64,000 bases of DNA from Xiphydria camelus (lineage: Eukaryota; Arthropoda; Insecta; Hymenoptera; Xiphydriidae). Within the stretch, counting starts at the first letter, position 1. Every line of letters starts with the position of its first letter. The position numbers and the translations under genes are program-made. The DNA lies in the NCBI GenBank assembly GCA_963678675.1, contig OY783193.1:69501-133500 (forward strand), given 5' to 3'. Below are positions 44,398-57,300 of the stretch, one piece after another. Under the pieces are notes generated by a model. That model was not told where the DNA came from and searched no databases. It worked only from the letters and a program-made list of their open reading frames with translations.

Positions 44398-45426
44398 ACT
44401 CGAAACTGATGGCGAGTCGAACGGGAAACGGAGTTGCGCGCTGTTGTTACGCGTTATCGATTTTATTTTGATATTCTGAGAAATGATTTTAGAGAGATAG
44501 AGGATATACTTCTTATACCTATCACACATTCTGACCGGCCTGAACGAGGGGCTTCGATTGGATTAGCCATCGCACGTCCCATAAGCTGCGGGAGATCTAG
44601 GCCTATCGCGTATCTAAACCTAACCATCTCTGCTACGTTCATGCTTGATGTCATTCTTGATAAACAGCCATATGCTGTCAGTGCAAGGGGTGAGAAAAAT
44701 GCCACAGCAGAGCACGCGTACAGAGATTCCTTGCGAAAAAGAACTCGACTATAAATCGATAACGTTCTTACCACAAAAGCAGTAGATACTTTAACCCTTG
44801 GTTTTCAAATGCAAGCGGGTTAATAGTACGGTTCCACTCGACTTTTCGCAAAAAGTATATCGAACGTAAGTGAGAAAGATGAGCCTATTACATATATATG
44901 CAGTGAGACGTGGGTAGCTGTCGACTGAAAAACGTGCTGGTAGTTCGAACCACGATCGGATTCGACTAAACATTCCGTCTCGCGTTTCAAAACGTACAAG
45001 TGCCTGGGTATACGACTTTTGCAGTAAGAACATTGACGTCGCTGATTCTCTCCGCGCGAATCTGTTCCACGTGTGCGCGATGCGAGAGTCTTCCGTGCAC
45101 TTGGCACGACGTACCATTTTCCCGTCTCATTCGAATATTCAGCGACCTCCGCCGCAATGCGCTCTGCGCTGCGGCAATGGCAAATGCAATTAGGTGAACA
45201 GGTACCTGATTACCCCGAATCGCGTTTATTCTTGTACTCTTCGTCATTCCATTACTTTCGCCCTTCCACGGTTCAGCCGCGGTACAACGTGATATATCCT
45301 ATATGTATTAATTACTCGGCAGCTCGTACTCAACCGGCAGGCCGCGTTTGAGCGCGGCGTGTACGTTTTCCTCCCAGGAGAGAAAGCGAACGCCCGTTTT
45401 GAAAAGAGATTTTGCAAAAATGAATA

Positions 45427-45476
45427 GGAGGAGGAGGAGGAGGAGGAGGAGGAGAAGGAGAAGGAGAAGGAGGAGG
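45427..45476. repeat. (GGA)n/(GAAGGA)n array
   Basis: About 50 bp of pure GGA with three GAA-interrupted units near the end. Confidence 0.95.
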
Positions 45477-46639
45477 TCCGTCACATTGACGAACTTCCTT
45501 GGAGAATAGTACCTATACGCGCGGCATCTACTTTCACCGCGGATCGTGTACCGCGATCGTCACAGTCCTGTATAAAGTTATACATATACATATCGTAGGT
45601 ATACCTGGATGTATATGTATAATCCACCATTTAGATCGTATGTTTCCGTCTTTGCTTTTATTTTAACCGATCGAACGATCTTCATTATTTACGTACATCG
45701 ATATACCGTACTACCTTATACATATTTCAACTGTTCGTTCAATCGTAGAATAGAAAAGGGGAGGAGGATGAATCATTGATCGGAATGGAATTTACGAGGC
45801 AATTTGAGCGACAACTTGAACGAAACCCGCGCGGCATTGTTCGAGAAGCAGCTTAGTTGCTAATTCAAATTATATACCATTTTTCAGCATTTGTACGAAC
45901 TCCGTACGGCATGTATAGGTATACCTATAACAACTTTCATATTATACACAACAGACACACACGTGCGCGTGTACATAGGGATGAGTGTTATGGAGTAATA
46001 ATACGAACTATCGTGCATATTTAATGGGGCGAAATTGAGAGATGTGGTTATATATTGTAATATAATAATTATTATATACGGTATGATAATATTATATCTA
46101 AGCATGAATCATCATGATACGCATCGTCATTAAGAATCGTTTAATTTGCGTCGGATCATCATTGTTCCTAGTACATTATTGCGAATTCATTTTTAACCGT
46201 TTATATTGCGTTCGCCATACGTCTGGCAAATTCTACCAAAGGTTCTCGACTTGCGGACGAACAACAACGGAAATAGACTCTACTCTTATTCTCGAGTGAA
46301 CTATAAATTGCTACTACCTAATCTAGTATTTTACTGCGTGGCTCGAGCCCGAAAGAAGTTTTGAGCGTTTTAAAAGTTAACTGAGCGTAACGAGAAGGGG
46401 CACGCACAGGATCCTTCGACTCTGACCCAAGTGTAACGTTGGATGGGACACTGGGCGAAGAGAGCGTTTTTCCTTTTTAAACGGTAGATTTGTTTTATTG
46501 AAACCTACGAGAAATGAAAACTAATTGGTGCATCTGGAGTCGCGTGTTATCCGGGAAATATTATATAGTTATAGTGTATCGGCAAAATTCAATTTAATAA
46601 CTACGCGATATAAGATTTCAGGAGTAAGAAGATGAACGC

Positions 46640-46650
46640 TTATATATAGG

Positions 46651-46714
<64 letters not shown>

Positions 46715-46716
46715 CT
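46640..46716. repeat. (CA)n(TA)n microsatellite
   Basis: A compound dinucleotide repeat of about 16 CA units followed by about 12 TA units. Confidence 0.95.
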
Positions 46717-47576
46717 AGGATTTGTCACGCGATTCAAACATAAATACAAAATAATAATTACACTAATGGCCTGATTATTATCGATTAACGATTATGTATT
46801 TGGAATTGTATCAAAGCGTTACAATATTTGCGACCGTTGATAGTATTTTTATAAAGTCTAACTTATGTTTCAATCATGATTACTGATTATCATAGAGATC
46901 TTATATCGATAGAATATAATTAGTAATATCTATTCTACGTTGAAGTATTATGCTATTACAAGAAAAGTGAAGGCATAGGATTGTTCCTCCATGCGGTATA
47001 AGACTAAATAAAACTGCAAAGAAACAATTAGTCACGTGCAATTTGTAAATAATTTATGTGCCACTTATATAAGAAGTGACCGTGGAATTGTAAATGTTGC
47101 AATTACAGTTCTTAATAAGTATGTACGAACGAGCGATATCTGTCAAGCAATATACGTTTTATTATTGTAGACTATATTTTGAAAGGAGCAGAACGAATAC
47201 TTGAGATTTTAGAGGGTGCAAACATCCAAGCCCCCATCTATTTATAAGAAGAGTGTACCTCTTGTGCGTCAAGTTATTTATTTATCGAGTGTCTCATTTT
47301 AAAAACCTATATTTTGTCTGATATTCATGTGCAGATGCTGACAAACAACGCAAAATTACGCGACTCGGTTAAATAAAACTTTTCGTAACTCAGCTATGTA
47401 TGTACAAAATTCTTATTGTATGGTGGTTGTAGGAATATGTGGGTTTAAATTTCGTACTCACACAACAATGGCGACGATTACAATGCCATCTACTGGATCT
47501 ATTGTATGGTATATGTATGCACGCGCGTGCGAGTGTAGTACGTGTACACATACACAGCTCTTGTGTCGGGTCCCAC

Positions 47577-47759
47577 TAAAGCGTCGTTCTCAGAGCTTCA
47601 ACGTGTCGCCAGCGACACTTGGGTAACCAATAAGAATAAAGCCGCTTCTCCCCACTCCCCGTGTCGCCAGCGACAGAAGAGTGGGGAGAAGCGGCTTTAT
47701 TCTTATTGGTTACCCAAGTATCGCTGGCGACACGTTGAAGCTCTGAGAACGACGCTTTA
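47577..47759. repeat. Near-perfect 183-bp fold-back (81-bp arms)
   Basis: Arm 47577-47657 is the reverse complement of 47679-47759 at 80 of 81 positions (one C/T difference), separated by 21 nt. The motif tgtcgccagcgaca, nearly palindromic itself, occurs once in each arm (one copy mutated) and once in the loop. No ORF of note and no target-site duplication are seen. It may be a fold-back MITE or a hairpin-RNA locus. It lies about 560 bp upstream of the Vps13D start codon. Confidence 0.92.
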
Positions 47760-47777
47760 CGAGAACCAAGAAGAGGC

Positions 47778-47792
47778 GGCGCCACCTGGTGT
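47778..47792 (-). promoter_or_regulatory. CTCF-like motif between aPKC and Vps13D
   Basis: Minus strand acaccaggtggcgcc fits CCASYAGRKGGCRSY at 14 of 15 positions, the best such match noticed in the window. It lies 18 bp beyond the fold-back and is non-coding. Confidence 0.42.
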
Positions 47793-48314
47793 CGAGAAAA
47801 AAGGGTTAAATTTCGAGCGAAATGTTGTGATTATGAGGAAATCAGCGGACTCCCGGCGCGGATGAAGCTAATTTTTCATAGCACTGCTTTACTGCGGCAG
47901 TGCGAGATTTGTTATTTTGATGGTTTTCATTTTTTTTTGAAGGAGAATGGATATTTTTAATAGGATTATCTACATGGAATAGTGCACGATGAGTTCTTGT
48001 TCATCCTGTTCATCCTGTTTAAGCTGTTTAACTTTGAAGCAGTGGTGCTCAACGTACTACGTCTGGCATTTCTTTGGAGGAGATGCCCAAAGTCCCCCAA
48101 AGTCTATGACGTACTCTAATGTTTAGAAATATTAATAAATGGTTTTTTTATTTAAGTTAAATTTTCACTTTCGCTGGACAGTGCGATCTTGACGTGTTGT
48201 ACAAAGTGCATCAATGATTTTCAAAATTCCTAACCTGCAAGGAGTATCATTTATGCGTATTCCTGTTGATGCTTCTGTCACAGTACTGGCTAATATTATT
48301 TCGCATTTTTCAAA

Positions 48315-51300
48315 ATGTTGGAAGGTCTTGTTGCCTGGGTACTTAATAATTATTTAGGCAAATACGTGGAAAATTTAAATACCGATCAGCTAAGCATTGC
48401 TCTTTTGTCAGGTAAGGTAATGCTTTCACCGTTTATTGAATCTCTTTTTAATTTTTTTTTTGTACAATGTTCTCAATTATTACGACAATGTCTGGCGAGA
48501 CTTTGACGCATAACTGGTGCTCGTATTATCTTGCTCGTCGATCGCTCTATATTCTGTGCTTCAATCATACTTTTGGTACCATATGAATTTATTCGTCATG
48601 CTACTTTACAGGTGAGGTGGAGCTCGAAAATTTACCTTTAAAAAGAGAAGCTCTCAGACATATCGGGCTGCCGATAGAGATAAAAGCCGGATTTGTCGGG
48701 AAAGTTCGATTGCATGTACCGGTTCGACAAATTAGAACTGCATCTTGGGTCATTGCCATAGAGCAACTTTATTTGGTAGCAGGGCCAATACGTTTAGAAG
48801 AGGTAAGGAAAGAAACACAGAGGGATTGTAGTTCCGTTATTCTGAATAACTGGTGTTGTGTCGTAACTGTAATCCTTTTTAGTATGATAATGAAGCGGAG
48901 GAGCAAGCTGCTTTGGATTATAAGCTCTCTCGTTTGGATTCGCTCGAAGCCAGGTGGCGAGCGGACACAGATCATGATCCTGGTTACTATGCCGCTAGTT
49001 ACAGCTCCTGGCTGAATTATGGTACCTCTCTGGTGACAAACATCATCGAAAACTTGCAACTTAATATCAAAGATGTTCACTTTAGATACGAGGATGATAC
49101 GACCCTATCGTCAGATGGCGGTAAGAATTTTGTACCCTTGAAATTGGCAAGCACATCTATGAATGTCAAATATCAATGTACTATCGCGTACACCTTCACA
49201 GGAAGCGGCGTCGCTCTCGGTATTACTATCGGAGCGTTATCGACGCAAAGCTGCGATGCCAGCTGGGTTCCAGGATCCACGTCCTGGAATCTTAGCGACG
49301 CTTCTTTTAAGCTCATGGAGCTCGATAAGCTCTCGGTTTATTGGGACTGCTTAAAAGAGGATCAGCTTTTCGGAAGACTGAATCTTGGTGATTTAGCTGT
49401 GAGTAAATGTGTAATCTGTGTGTTATGAGTATCGACAAATATTTTTGTGTATTGTCCTGTCGTGTATTCCACTTTGGAGTACTTTAGAGCTTCCAAATGA
49501 ACGAAAACGAATAAAGCGCATTAAACTACAAATGATGATCCGTGCGTAACGCAATATGTTATAAGTAATTGAAAAGTAAGAGCTTTGCATTGTCGCTAGA
49601 TCGCTATGAGCGAATCAAAAAAGATCGGATGGAAATATATATTGTCACCCGTCAGTGCCCAGGCACACATTAAGCGCGATCGATCGGAAAGACCATTGCG
49701 ATCTGCGAGTAGGCCAAGAGTCGTCGTCGATCTATTACTGGATGAGGTACCCCTTTCCATCACGGATGTAAGTATAAGAAGTTATTCTGCCACAATTCTC
49801 GACGGATTGTCTTTGTATCACGACTTTTTCAGGAGCAATACGAACAAATGGTGAAGAGTACCAAACAACTGGAGGATATAGATCGTCGAAGACGTCAGAG
49901 AGTATGCAGGCCGTCCGTTTCTGTATCTGAAGCTCCTAGAGAATGGTGGAAGTACGCAGCACGATATCACGTAGGGAGCGGAGCGTTTAAACAGAAAATG
50001 ACTTGGGACGATGTCATTCAAAGGGGGAAAAATAACGTGACTTATGTCGAGATTTGCGCAAAATTATTAGGTAATTATCACAGACTACTCGCGATCACTG
50101 TACTCTCTCTTTCACGGTATAATTAATCTAGAATCTCAATAAATATACCAATTATTGTGTCACACACATTTCAGGTAGCCCTACGTCTATTTTACCACCG
50201 GAAATGAAACGATTAAAAGACAGCATAGAATTGGAGCTAAGTTTTGACGAGCTTCGCTTGTTGCGGGAATTAGCGATGGCCAAGGTTCGACCTCTAAAGG
50301 ACACGCTAACCGACGTTGCACCGTCACCCCAAGCGCGTGGAATGCTCGTTCAGTGGTTTCCCCAGTGGTGGGGATGGTATTCGAAGACACCAAATAACGG
50401 CGCTCAAACTACGTCAACACCTCTCGAAGGGGAGCTTCTGGATGCGTTGGCTGATACCATGGACGACGATACCCTGCTTCGTCGCGATACTGTTTTCGGT
50501 CAGTTCAATTTTGCTTTATCCAAAGGTGCAATTTCCCTGTGCACCACAAAACCGAATCGGGAAACCGTAAAGACTGTCGTGCAGTTGCAGTTCGAAAAGG
50601 TTCAACTGAGCTACGAGTCCAGACCCAGATCCGGATCTCATAAATTTTCCGTCAGCTTAGGTGCACTCTACTTGCGTGATTACTTGACAGAGAATTCCAC
50701 GTTCCCAATTCTCGTGCAGCCTCAAACGATCGCCGGGTCGTCTTCCCGTATGCGTGGCTCATCGGAAAAATTGCCATCTCTGGCTACGCAACCCTTGTTC
50801 GAGCTCGTCTATGAAAAAAGTCCGTTACATCATAGTTGCGATCATTTGCTGCACGTTCATTCGAGGTCATTGGACGTGGTGTACAATCCCACCGCGATAC
50901 GTTGGCTGGTGGATTTTGTTTGCGAACCGCACAGACACGAGTCCAACCAAAGATTACAGGCAATGAAACGCAGAACTAGAAGACAGATTATGAAAAATTG
51001 GGAGCAGATCTTCGAAGGCGATTTCGTGTATCGCTCCTCCTGGGATTTGCAGTTCGATATTTCGGCGCCGCAGATCTTGTTCGTAGAGAAGTTTAACGAT
51101 TCCAACGCGGTAGTGGTGGTGGTCGACTTTGGGCGATTACATCTGACGAATAACACCGATCCAGCCGCGTTGCAACCCGCGTCACCAAAGACTAACGTCA
51201 TCGAGGAGGAGGAGGAGGAGGAGGAGGAGGAGGAGGACGACGACGACGAGGACAATGAGAGATACGAGACGCCCTGTTCCACCCCACCGGGAAGCCAAGA

Positions 51301-54300
51301 AAACGGATCGCTGCAAGACGTTCAAGCCTTATCGGAGGCAGCGTTCCATCAGAAACTATACGATCGATACACGATAGACCTGTCGGATCTACAGGTGTTG
51401 GTCGGCAAAGTGAGAGATAACTGGAAACACGCGCGGACGCGGGGAATGTCCAGTTTGCACGTGTTGGAACGTTTCAATATATCGCTGCGGGTCGAGAGAC
51501 GTGTCGTCACCACGGCAGATCCTCAGTTCCCATCGGTGACGGTTTCCGGTAACCTGCCGCGATTAGTCGTGCACGTAAACGAACAGAAGGTGGAAGCGAT
51601 TCGTTCGATGTACAATTTGCTGGTGAGCCTGTGTATCGGTACCGGTGCACCGCGGACGGCAGTCGTCACCGAGGAACTGGGAAGTTCCAGTAGAAAGGGG
51701 GAAAGTGTCGATCGCACGTTGACGCGTTTGACGATGATTCAATTCATCATCGATCGTATGACCTTCGAATTGCAGTCCCGAGGACGCAGCGTGGCGGAGC
51801 TTCAAGTGTCCGGAGTGCGAGCCGCTCTGAGCATGAGGCAGGCGGACTTGAGCGCGTCGCTTTCCGTGCACGGCTTGCTCCTGGTGGATGCATTGCAAGA
51901 ATTCGGACCGGACTTCGAACTGCTGGTGGCTAGTCACAAGCACGTCGGTATGGACAGCGTATCGGGAAGCTTGAGGGACTCGGAACCAACGTCTCCGACA
52001 TCGCCCGTATCGCCAGGTTCGCCCGACACGTCCGTGCCCAGAAGGCTGACGTCACCCATCGCCTTGACGCACGCTTTGACCAACCTCGCCCACGATTCGA
52101 AGAATTTCAAGCAAATGCCAAGGAACAATTCTTTAGTGGGCTTGGATCAACTGGACTCCGAAGCGCTGATCGTGATTGACCTGACCTTAGTGGAGGATCA
52201 AACGGAGAGCCTCCGAGTGGCGAACATACAGTTCAATAATCTCGATATCATCGCGAATCAGGAGACGATCGTCGAACTCGTGGGTTTCGCCGGGAGAGTC
52301 TTTCCGATGCGGCAAACTATCCCGAAATCGATCGAGAGATCGGAATCCCAGTCGAACCACGCTGTCGATTCGAAAGTTTCATCGACGAGAACGGAAATAT
52401 CCTTCGATTTCCATAGGCTGAACGTACTGTTGTTACGAGCCGTAATGCAGGAGAGTCATTTGATAGGCCAAAAAATCGCTACCGCTACCATGTCCGACGC
52501 GAGAATACAGGCAACTCTTTCGACGAACACATCGGTATCCGGGTCATTGGGTGGCTTGCAAGTGCTGGATCAAACTTGGACGGGAAAGACGCATCAGAGA
52601 ATCTTGAGTGTCGGCAAGGATCCTTTGGCCGACCCACCTCATCACCCCCTGGAGCACTTTCCGAGCCTAACCGATCAACCGGAGGCGCTTCGCTTTTCCG
52701 CGAATCGTATCTGCAAACAGTCGGCGGAACTCGCGGAGAACCAGCAAACCGTTGCCGACATTACGATACGCGTCGGCAGCGTGTGGTACGCGCACGCGCC
52801 TCATTTGATATCCGAATTGCGCTCGTGCGCGGATGAGTTCAAGCAGTACTTGAGCAATCTTGCTCGTCAGATCGGAGCCGCCGCTACGGACATGGCCATA
52901 GGTCTCGTGCACGCCGAGGATTGGTCCGCGCCTCAACGGAGACGCTTGCCGAGTTTATGCGTAGACGGCACGGACAGTTCCGGAGGATTGTCGTTGAAAC
53001 TGGATGTCGTGCTGGACAGTCCCGTCTTGGTGATTCCTCGGTCCTCGCAAAGCCACCAGGTATTCGTCGCGCATTTGGGTACCATGTCGCTGCAAAACGA
53101 ACCGCCGCTCAGCTCTACCGCCAAGCACGAATTGGCACTGGAGGTGCGCGACATGAATTTATATTCTTTGGACGTTTCAGCAAAGATCAATCAGTCCCAC
53201 GGCGGCTTACCGCTCAGGGCGGAGGAGATGTACCGTTGCAAGGAGTCTGGAAGACCGATTTTGCACGATACCCTGCTGAAAGTCATGGTAGAGAAGGAGC
53301 ACGCAGCGACGGCGAAGGACCCGAGTAGTCTGGCGTGTCCGTACGACTCGAATCAACAGAATAATCCCGTCGTTCAAGTTCGCGGCATGGTGGTGACACC
53401 GCTCAAAGTCTCCCTGTCTCGCGAACAGTACGAGCAGTTGCTCGACACCGTGCACAGGCTCTTTTCGACATCCGACATGGAGCTATCGGTGGATCCGAAG
53501 CCGCAAATAGCCGCCAACGATAAAGTGTCCCGCTATTCGCAGAGATTCGATTTGCCCGTCAAAGTTTCCTTCGAGCTGCCAATTTTGAGCGTGGAACTTA
53601 AGCGCAATCATTCCGATCAACCTCTGGTGGCGCTCTCGATGCGCGACTTCGTCGTCAAGTACGAAAAATTGCAGAAGTACGAGTCGACGACCCAAGTGGC
53701 CTTGCGTTCTCTACTGATGGAAGATCTCTTGTGCCCGGTAGGATCGAGACATCGATACATGATGCAGTCCTCGGCACCGACACGCGCACGACTACCGGCT
53801 GGTGTTTCCAAGTCCTGCCCGAACTTGGCCTTCGCGCAGCAGTGGAGAAGCGATTTTGCTCGAGGAAGTCTACCGGACAGACTAGAAACCGATACGTTGT
53901 ACGGTGCCGTATCGACACACTGGCGCAGGAAACCCACATCTCCGATAGACACTCCTGACACTCCTCCGCCGTCTCCTGGAGCAGTCACCAGTGAAGAAAA
54001 TCTCGTGTTGATCAGCATCACCATGTCGCAGCCAAATCCCGAGGAGGAGGAGGAGGAGGAGGAACGACAGATCGCTCTGAAATCGGTCGGCGTAGACTTC
54101 AACTGCTTGGATTTGGTGATCAGCGTCGAGTCTTGGATGGTCGTATTGGATTTTTTGGGCATTGGCGCACCCAGCGTCGACTCGAATCCGAACGTAACTG
54201 TGCAGCAGGTGTCCACGGATGTCGATCGCGTCGACGGCGTCGACGCTGACGAATCTTTGCTTCGTTCGGAGACCGAAGTGGAGGTGAGGTCGTTGACCTT

Positions 54301-57300
54301 GGTCTTGACCCAGGCGGAGCGCGAGATAGCGAAGGCCAACATATCCAGTGCCAGTGTACACATATCGAAGGCCAGCGGGGAAATCAAGATATCCGGGTCT
54401 CTCGGTTCTATGTCGCTACTGGATCTGTCACCTCACGGACGATTGTACAGAGAACGGTTCCTCTCGTCCGGCAGGGAAGCGCTGAACTTTCAGTATACGA
54501 GCTACTGGGACACGGAGAACAGGCCGTACGACGCGAGACTCAAGCTGAAGATGTCGGCGGTACATTACGTGCACACTCAGCGCTTCGTGGCTGGGCTCCA
54601 GACGTTTTTCGGCCATTTTTCTCAGTTACGCACGGTCATGGCTAATCTGCGCGCTGGCGGCGGAGCCGTGATCGACACGAACAAACGTAGCATGAGATTG
54701 TCGTTGGAGTTGCATGCCGAGGCACCGGTCATATTACTTCCGGTGAGTTCGCGGTCCGAGGAGCTCATCTGTCTCGATCTCGGCGAACTAACTGCTCACA
54801 ATTCTTTCGAATACTCAACGGTCGCTGGCGATTGTCTGTTGGATGTGATGCTGTTGGAGCTGGTTAATATGGACGTGTCGACTGCTAAACGGTGCAAGAG
54901 CGAAGACGACCGGAGCGAAAGCATCGACTCAACGACAATCGGCGGGTTTAACGCGAAGAAACTAGGACCCTCGTTGCTTACGGACAAGTGCCATTTGAAG
55001 CTACGAGTCGAGAGAAATCTGGACGTGCACATCAGCAGAGCAATTCCGGATTTGAGCGTTCGCGGGACTCTCTCCACGATGGATTGCGCCTTGGATCCGG
55101 CGCAATATATGCTGATACGTGGCCTGCTGTCCTACAACATCGGCGAGAACTTGGACGATTTGCGTCAGTTAGTGCAAGACCTCAGCGAGACCGAGGAGTA
55201 CTCCACGAGAGCCGTCGGTGTCGAGACGCTCGAAAAAGTTGGAACAAAGTCCTGCATAAGTCTCGAGTTGGTGAACGTGACTCTGAGACTCCACCCGAAT
55301 CACGGCTTGGCCGCACTGGCATGTGTCAATTTCATCAAGTCTAGGCTGACTTTGGACTCGTTGAGTAATGGTTCGCAGGACATCGATCTGGTCTCGCAGG
55401 AGATCCTTGTAGCCGACACGCGTTTTCAGGACGAGCCGGTGAACCGGCGGTCCAACGTTTTCACCAGTATACTGCAGCCGTTGAGGAATTCTGACAACAA
55501 GGAGGTTCGGGTGCAGGCCGAGGTACATCACCGACTGCGAAAGAATCACGCGGCAACGACGATCCTTCTGCACAGCATGCGGCTTACGGCTATCCTAGAT
55601 TGGTGGGAAGCGGTGAGAGATTTTCTCGTGTTGAATGCACCCGAACCCGAGCCTCTACCCGCCACCTTCCGTCGAACCGTCGTGTCACCGGAGAACGCGG
55701 AAGCCAACGTCATTGCCAATGTCGTTCCCTTTGAACTCAAGTTGAATATCACCGATTCCGAATTGGTCATCGTCGAAGATACGTCGCTCTGGGACACGAA
55801 CGCCGTTATCTTGAAGTCCACGACGATACTCGCTTACAGATCGGCTCCGCGGGATGGTGAGAAATCGCTCTCCTGCAATTTATCGCGTTGCGAGCTCTTC
55901 TCTTGCATTCTCGGCCTGGAGGAGGAGACTGCTCTCTCGATAATTGATCCGGTCGGCGCCAGTCTGGAGCTCACTCACGAAAACTGTCTCGAGATTCAGC
56001 TTCAACCGCTTAGCGTGAGACTGAGCTATCACGATGTAACAATGTTTGCGAGGATGCTGAGTTCCCTTCCCAAGCAGACACTGTGGGCGAAGCAGAGATC
56101 GAACGACGCGCCGGCGAATGCGAAGAGCCACGTGATGAAATTGTCCGCTCTTGGCTTTGCTGAAACCGATTGCGAGGCAGCTCTCGACCGGTGCAACGGT
56201 CAACTGGATGACGCGGCACTTTGGCTGACGCAAAATGCCATACCAAACCCTGAAGGAATTCCCCGGAAAGACGCGCTGTTTTTCAACGTCCTCCAGGTTG
56301 AAACGTCTTGTTTGAGAATATGCGTCATCGACGATTGCAGGGACGCGGATGTACCATTGTTAGAGCTTACGCTGTCGGATCTATCGCTCAGACAGGAATT
56401 CTCGGGGCCGGGTTCGGTTCGCGCAAGATTCGGAGTGGATTACTACAATCGAGTACTCAGTGGTTGGGAGCCCTTCGTCGAACCGTGGAAGGCTAGCGTG
56501 ACGTGGGAGCAGACGCTCACTAGCTCGTTGACGCCAAAGAGATTGCAGATGTCCGTCGAATCTCAGGATTCCGTTAATGTAAATATCACGTCGACGTTGG
56601 TGGAGCTGGTACAATTGGTCAAGTACAATTGGACGCAGGATTACTACTTGTCGAATAAAGATATAGCAGCGAACAAGCTGCTCGGCAGTCCACCGGGTTA
56701 CCGACGACGCTCGCCGTTCGTTCCCTTCGCGCTGATGAACGATACCGGTTCAAAACTCTGGTTCAAGACTTTCATTGCCACGACGGACAATGTCGGCGAG
56801 GTTGGCAAGAGTGATAAAAAGCAGAAGCAGCTTCGACAGGACGCGACCTGGGTGGAAGTGACTCCCGGAGACACCGTTTCATTTACTTTCGAGGGAAGAG
56901 GGAAGCTGAGACACCATTCTACGCACATAGTCAGGAGGCATCAAGTAGCAGTTTTGGTAGAAGGTTGGAGACCGGTAGATCCTGTCACGGTGGATCGGGT
57001 TGGAATTTACTTCCGCCATGCAAACGCCGATACTAAGGGATCTCAGGTAGGATCTCAGGGCTGATAAAAGCAGCTCAGAGTTGCCGGTATACGAATTAAC
57101 GAGAGGTTTTATCGTATGTGCGTATTATTTGATCGCGCACACAGGTCTCGACGACAACGCCGAAGGCTCGCGTAGTCTTCGCCGTCGAGTTGGAGGGTTC
57201 CGCTAGGAAACTAGTCACAGTCAGGTCGGCTCTGCAAGTCGTCAATAAACTGTCGTATAATGCAGAGATCAAGTTGGAGAAACCGCTGAATCACGGTGGA

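Larger units (their letters stand above)
44398..48314. other. aPKC 3' flank and aPKC-Vps13D intergenic region
   Basis: No protein gene is recognised. AATAAA hexamers at 47007-47012 and 47372-47377 are the clearest candidate ends for a long aPKC 3' UTR, but both are about 3 kb from the stop, and a nearer variant signal cannot be excluded. The region holds a GGA array, a CA/TA microsatellite, the 183-bp fold-back and a CTCF-like motif. The Vps13D promoter should lie in the last few hundred bases before 48315. Confidence 0.55.

Noticed and set aside
53617..54387. 256-codon antisense ORF inside the large Vps13D exon
   Set aside because: It mirrors strongly coding Vps13D sequence on the other strand and shows no independent features.
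50204..57064. The 2,286-codon ORF as an intronless retrogene
   Set aside because: Exons on both sides join it in phase and carry the rest of Vps13D, so it is one large exon of a normal gene.
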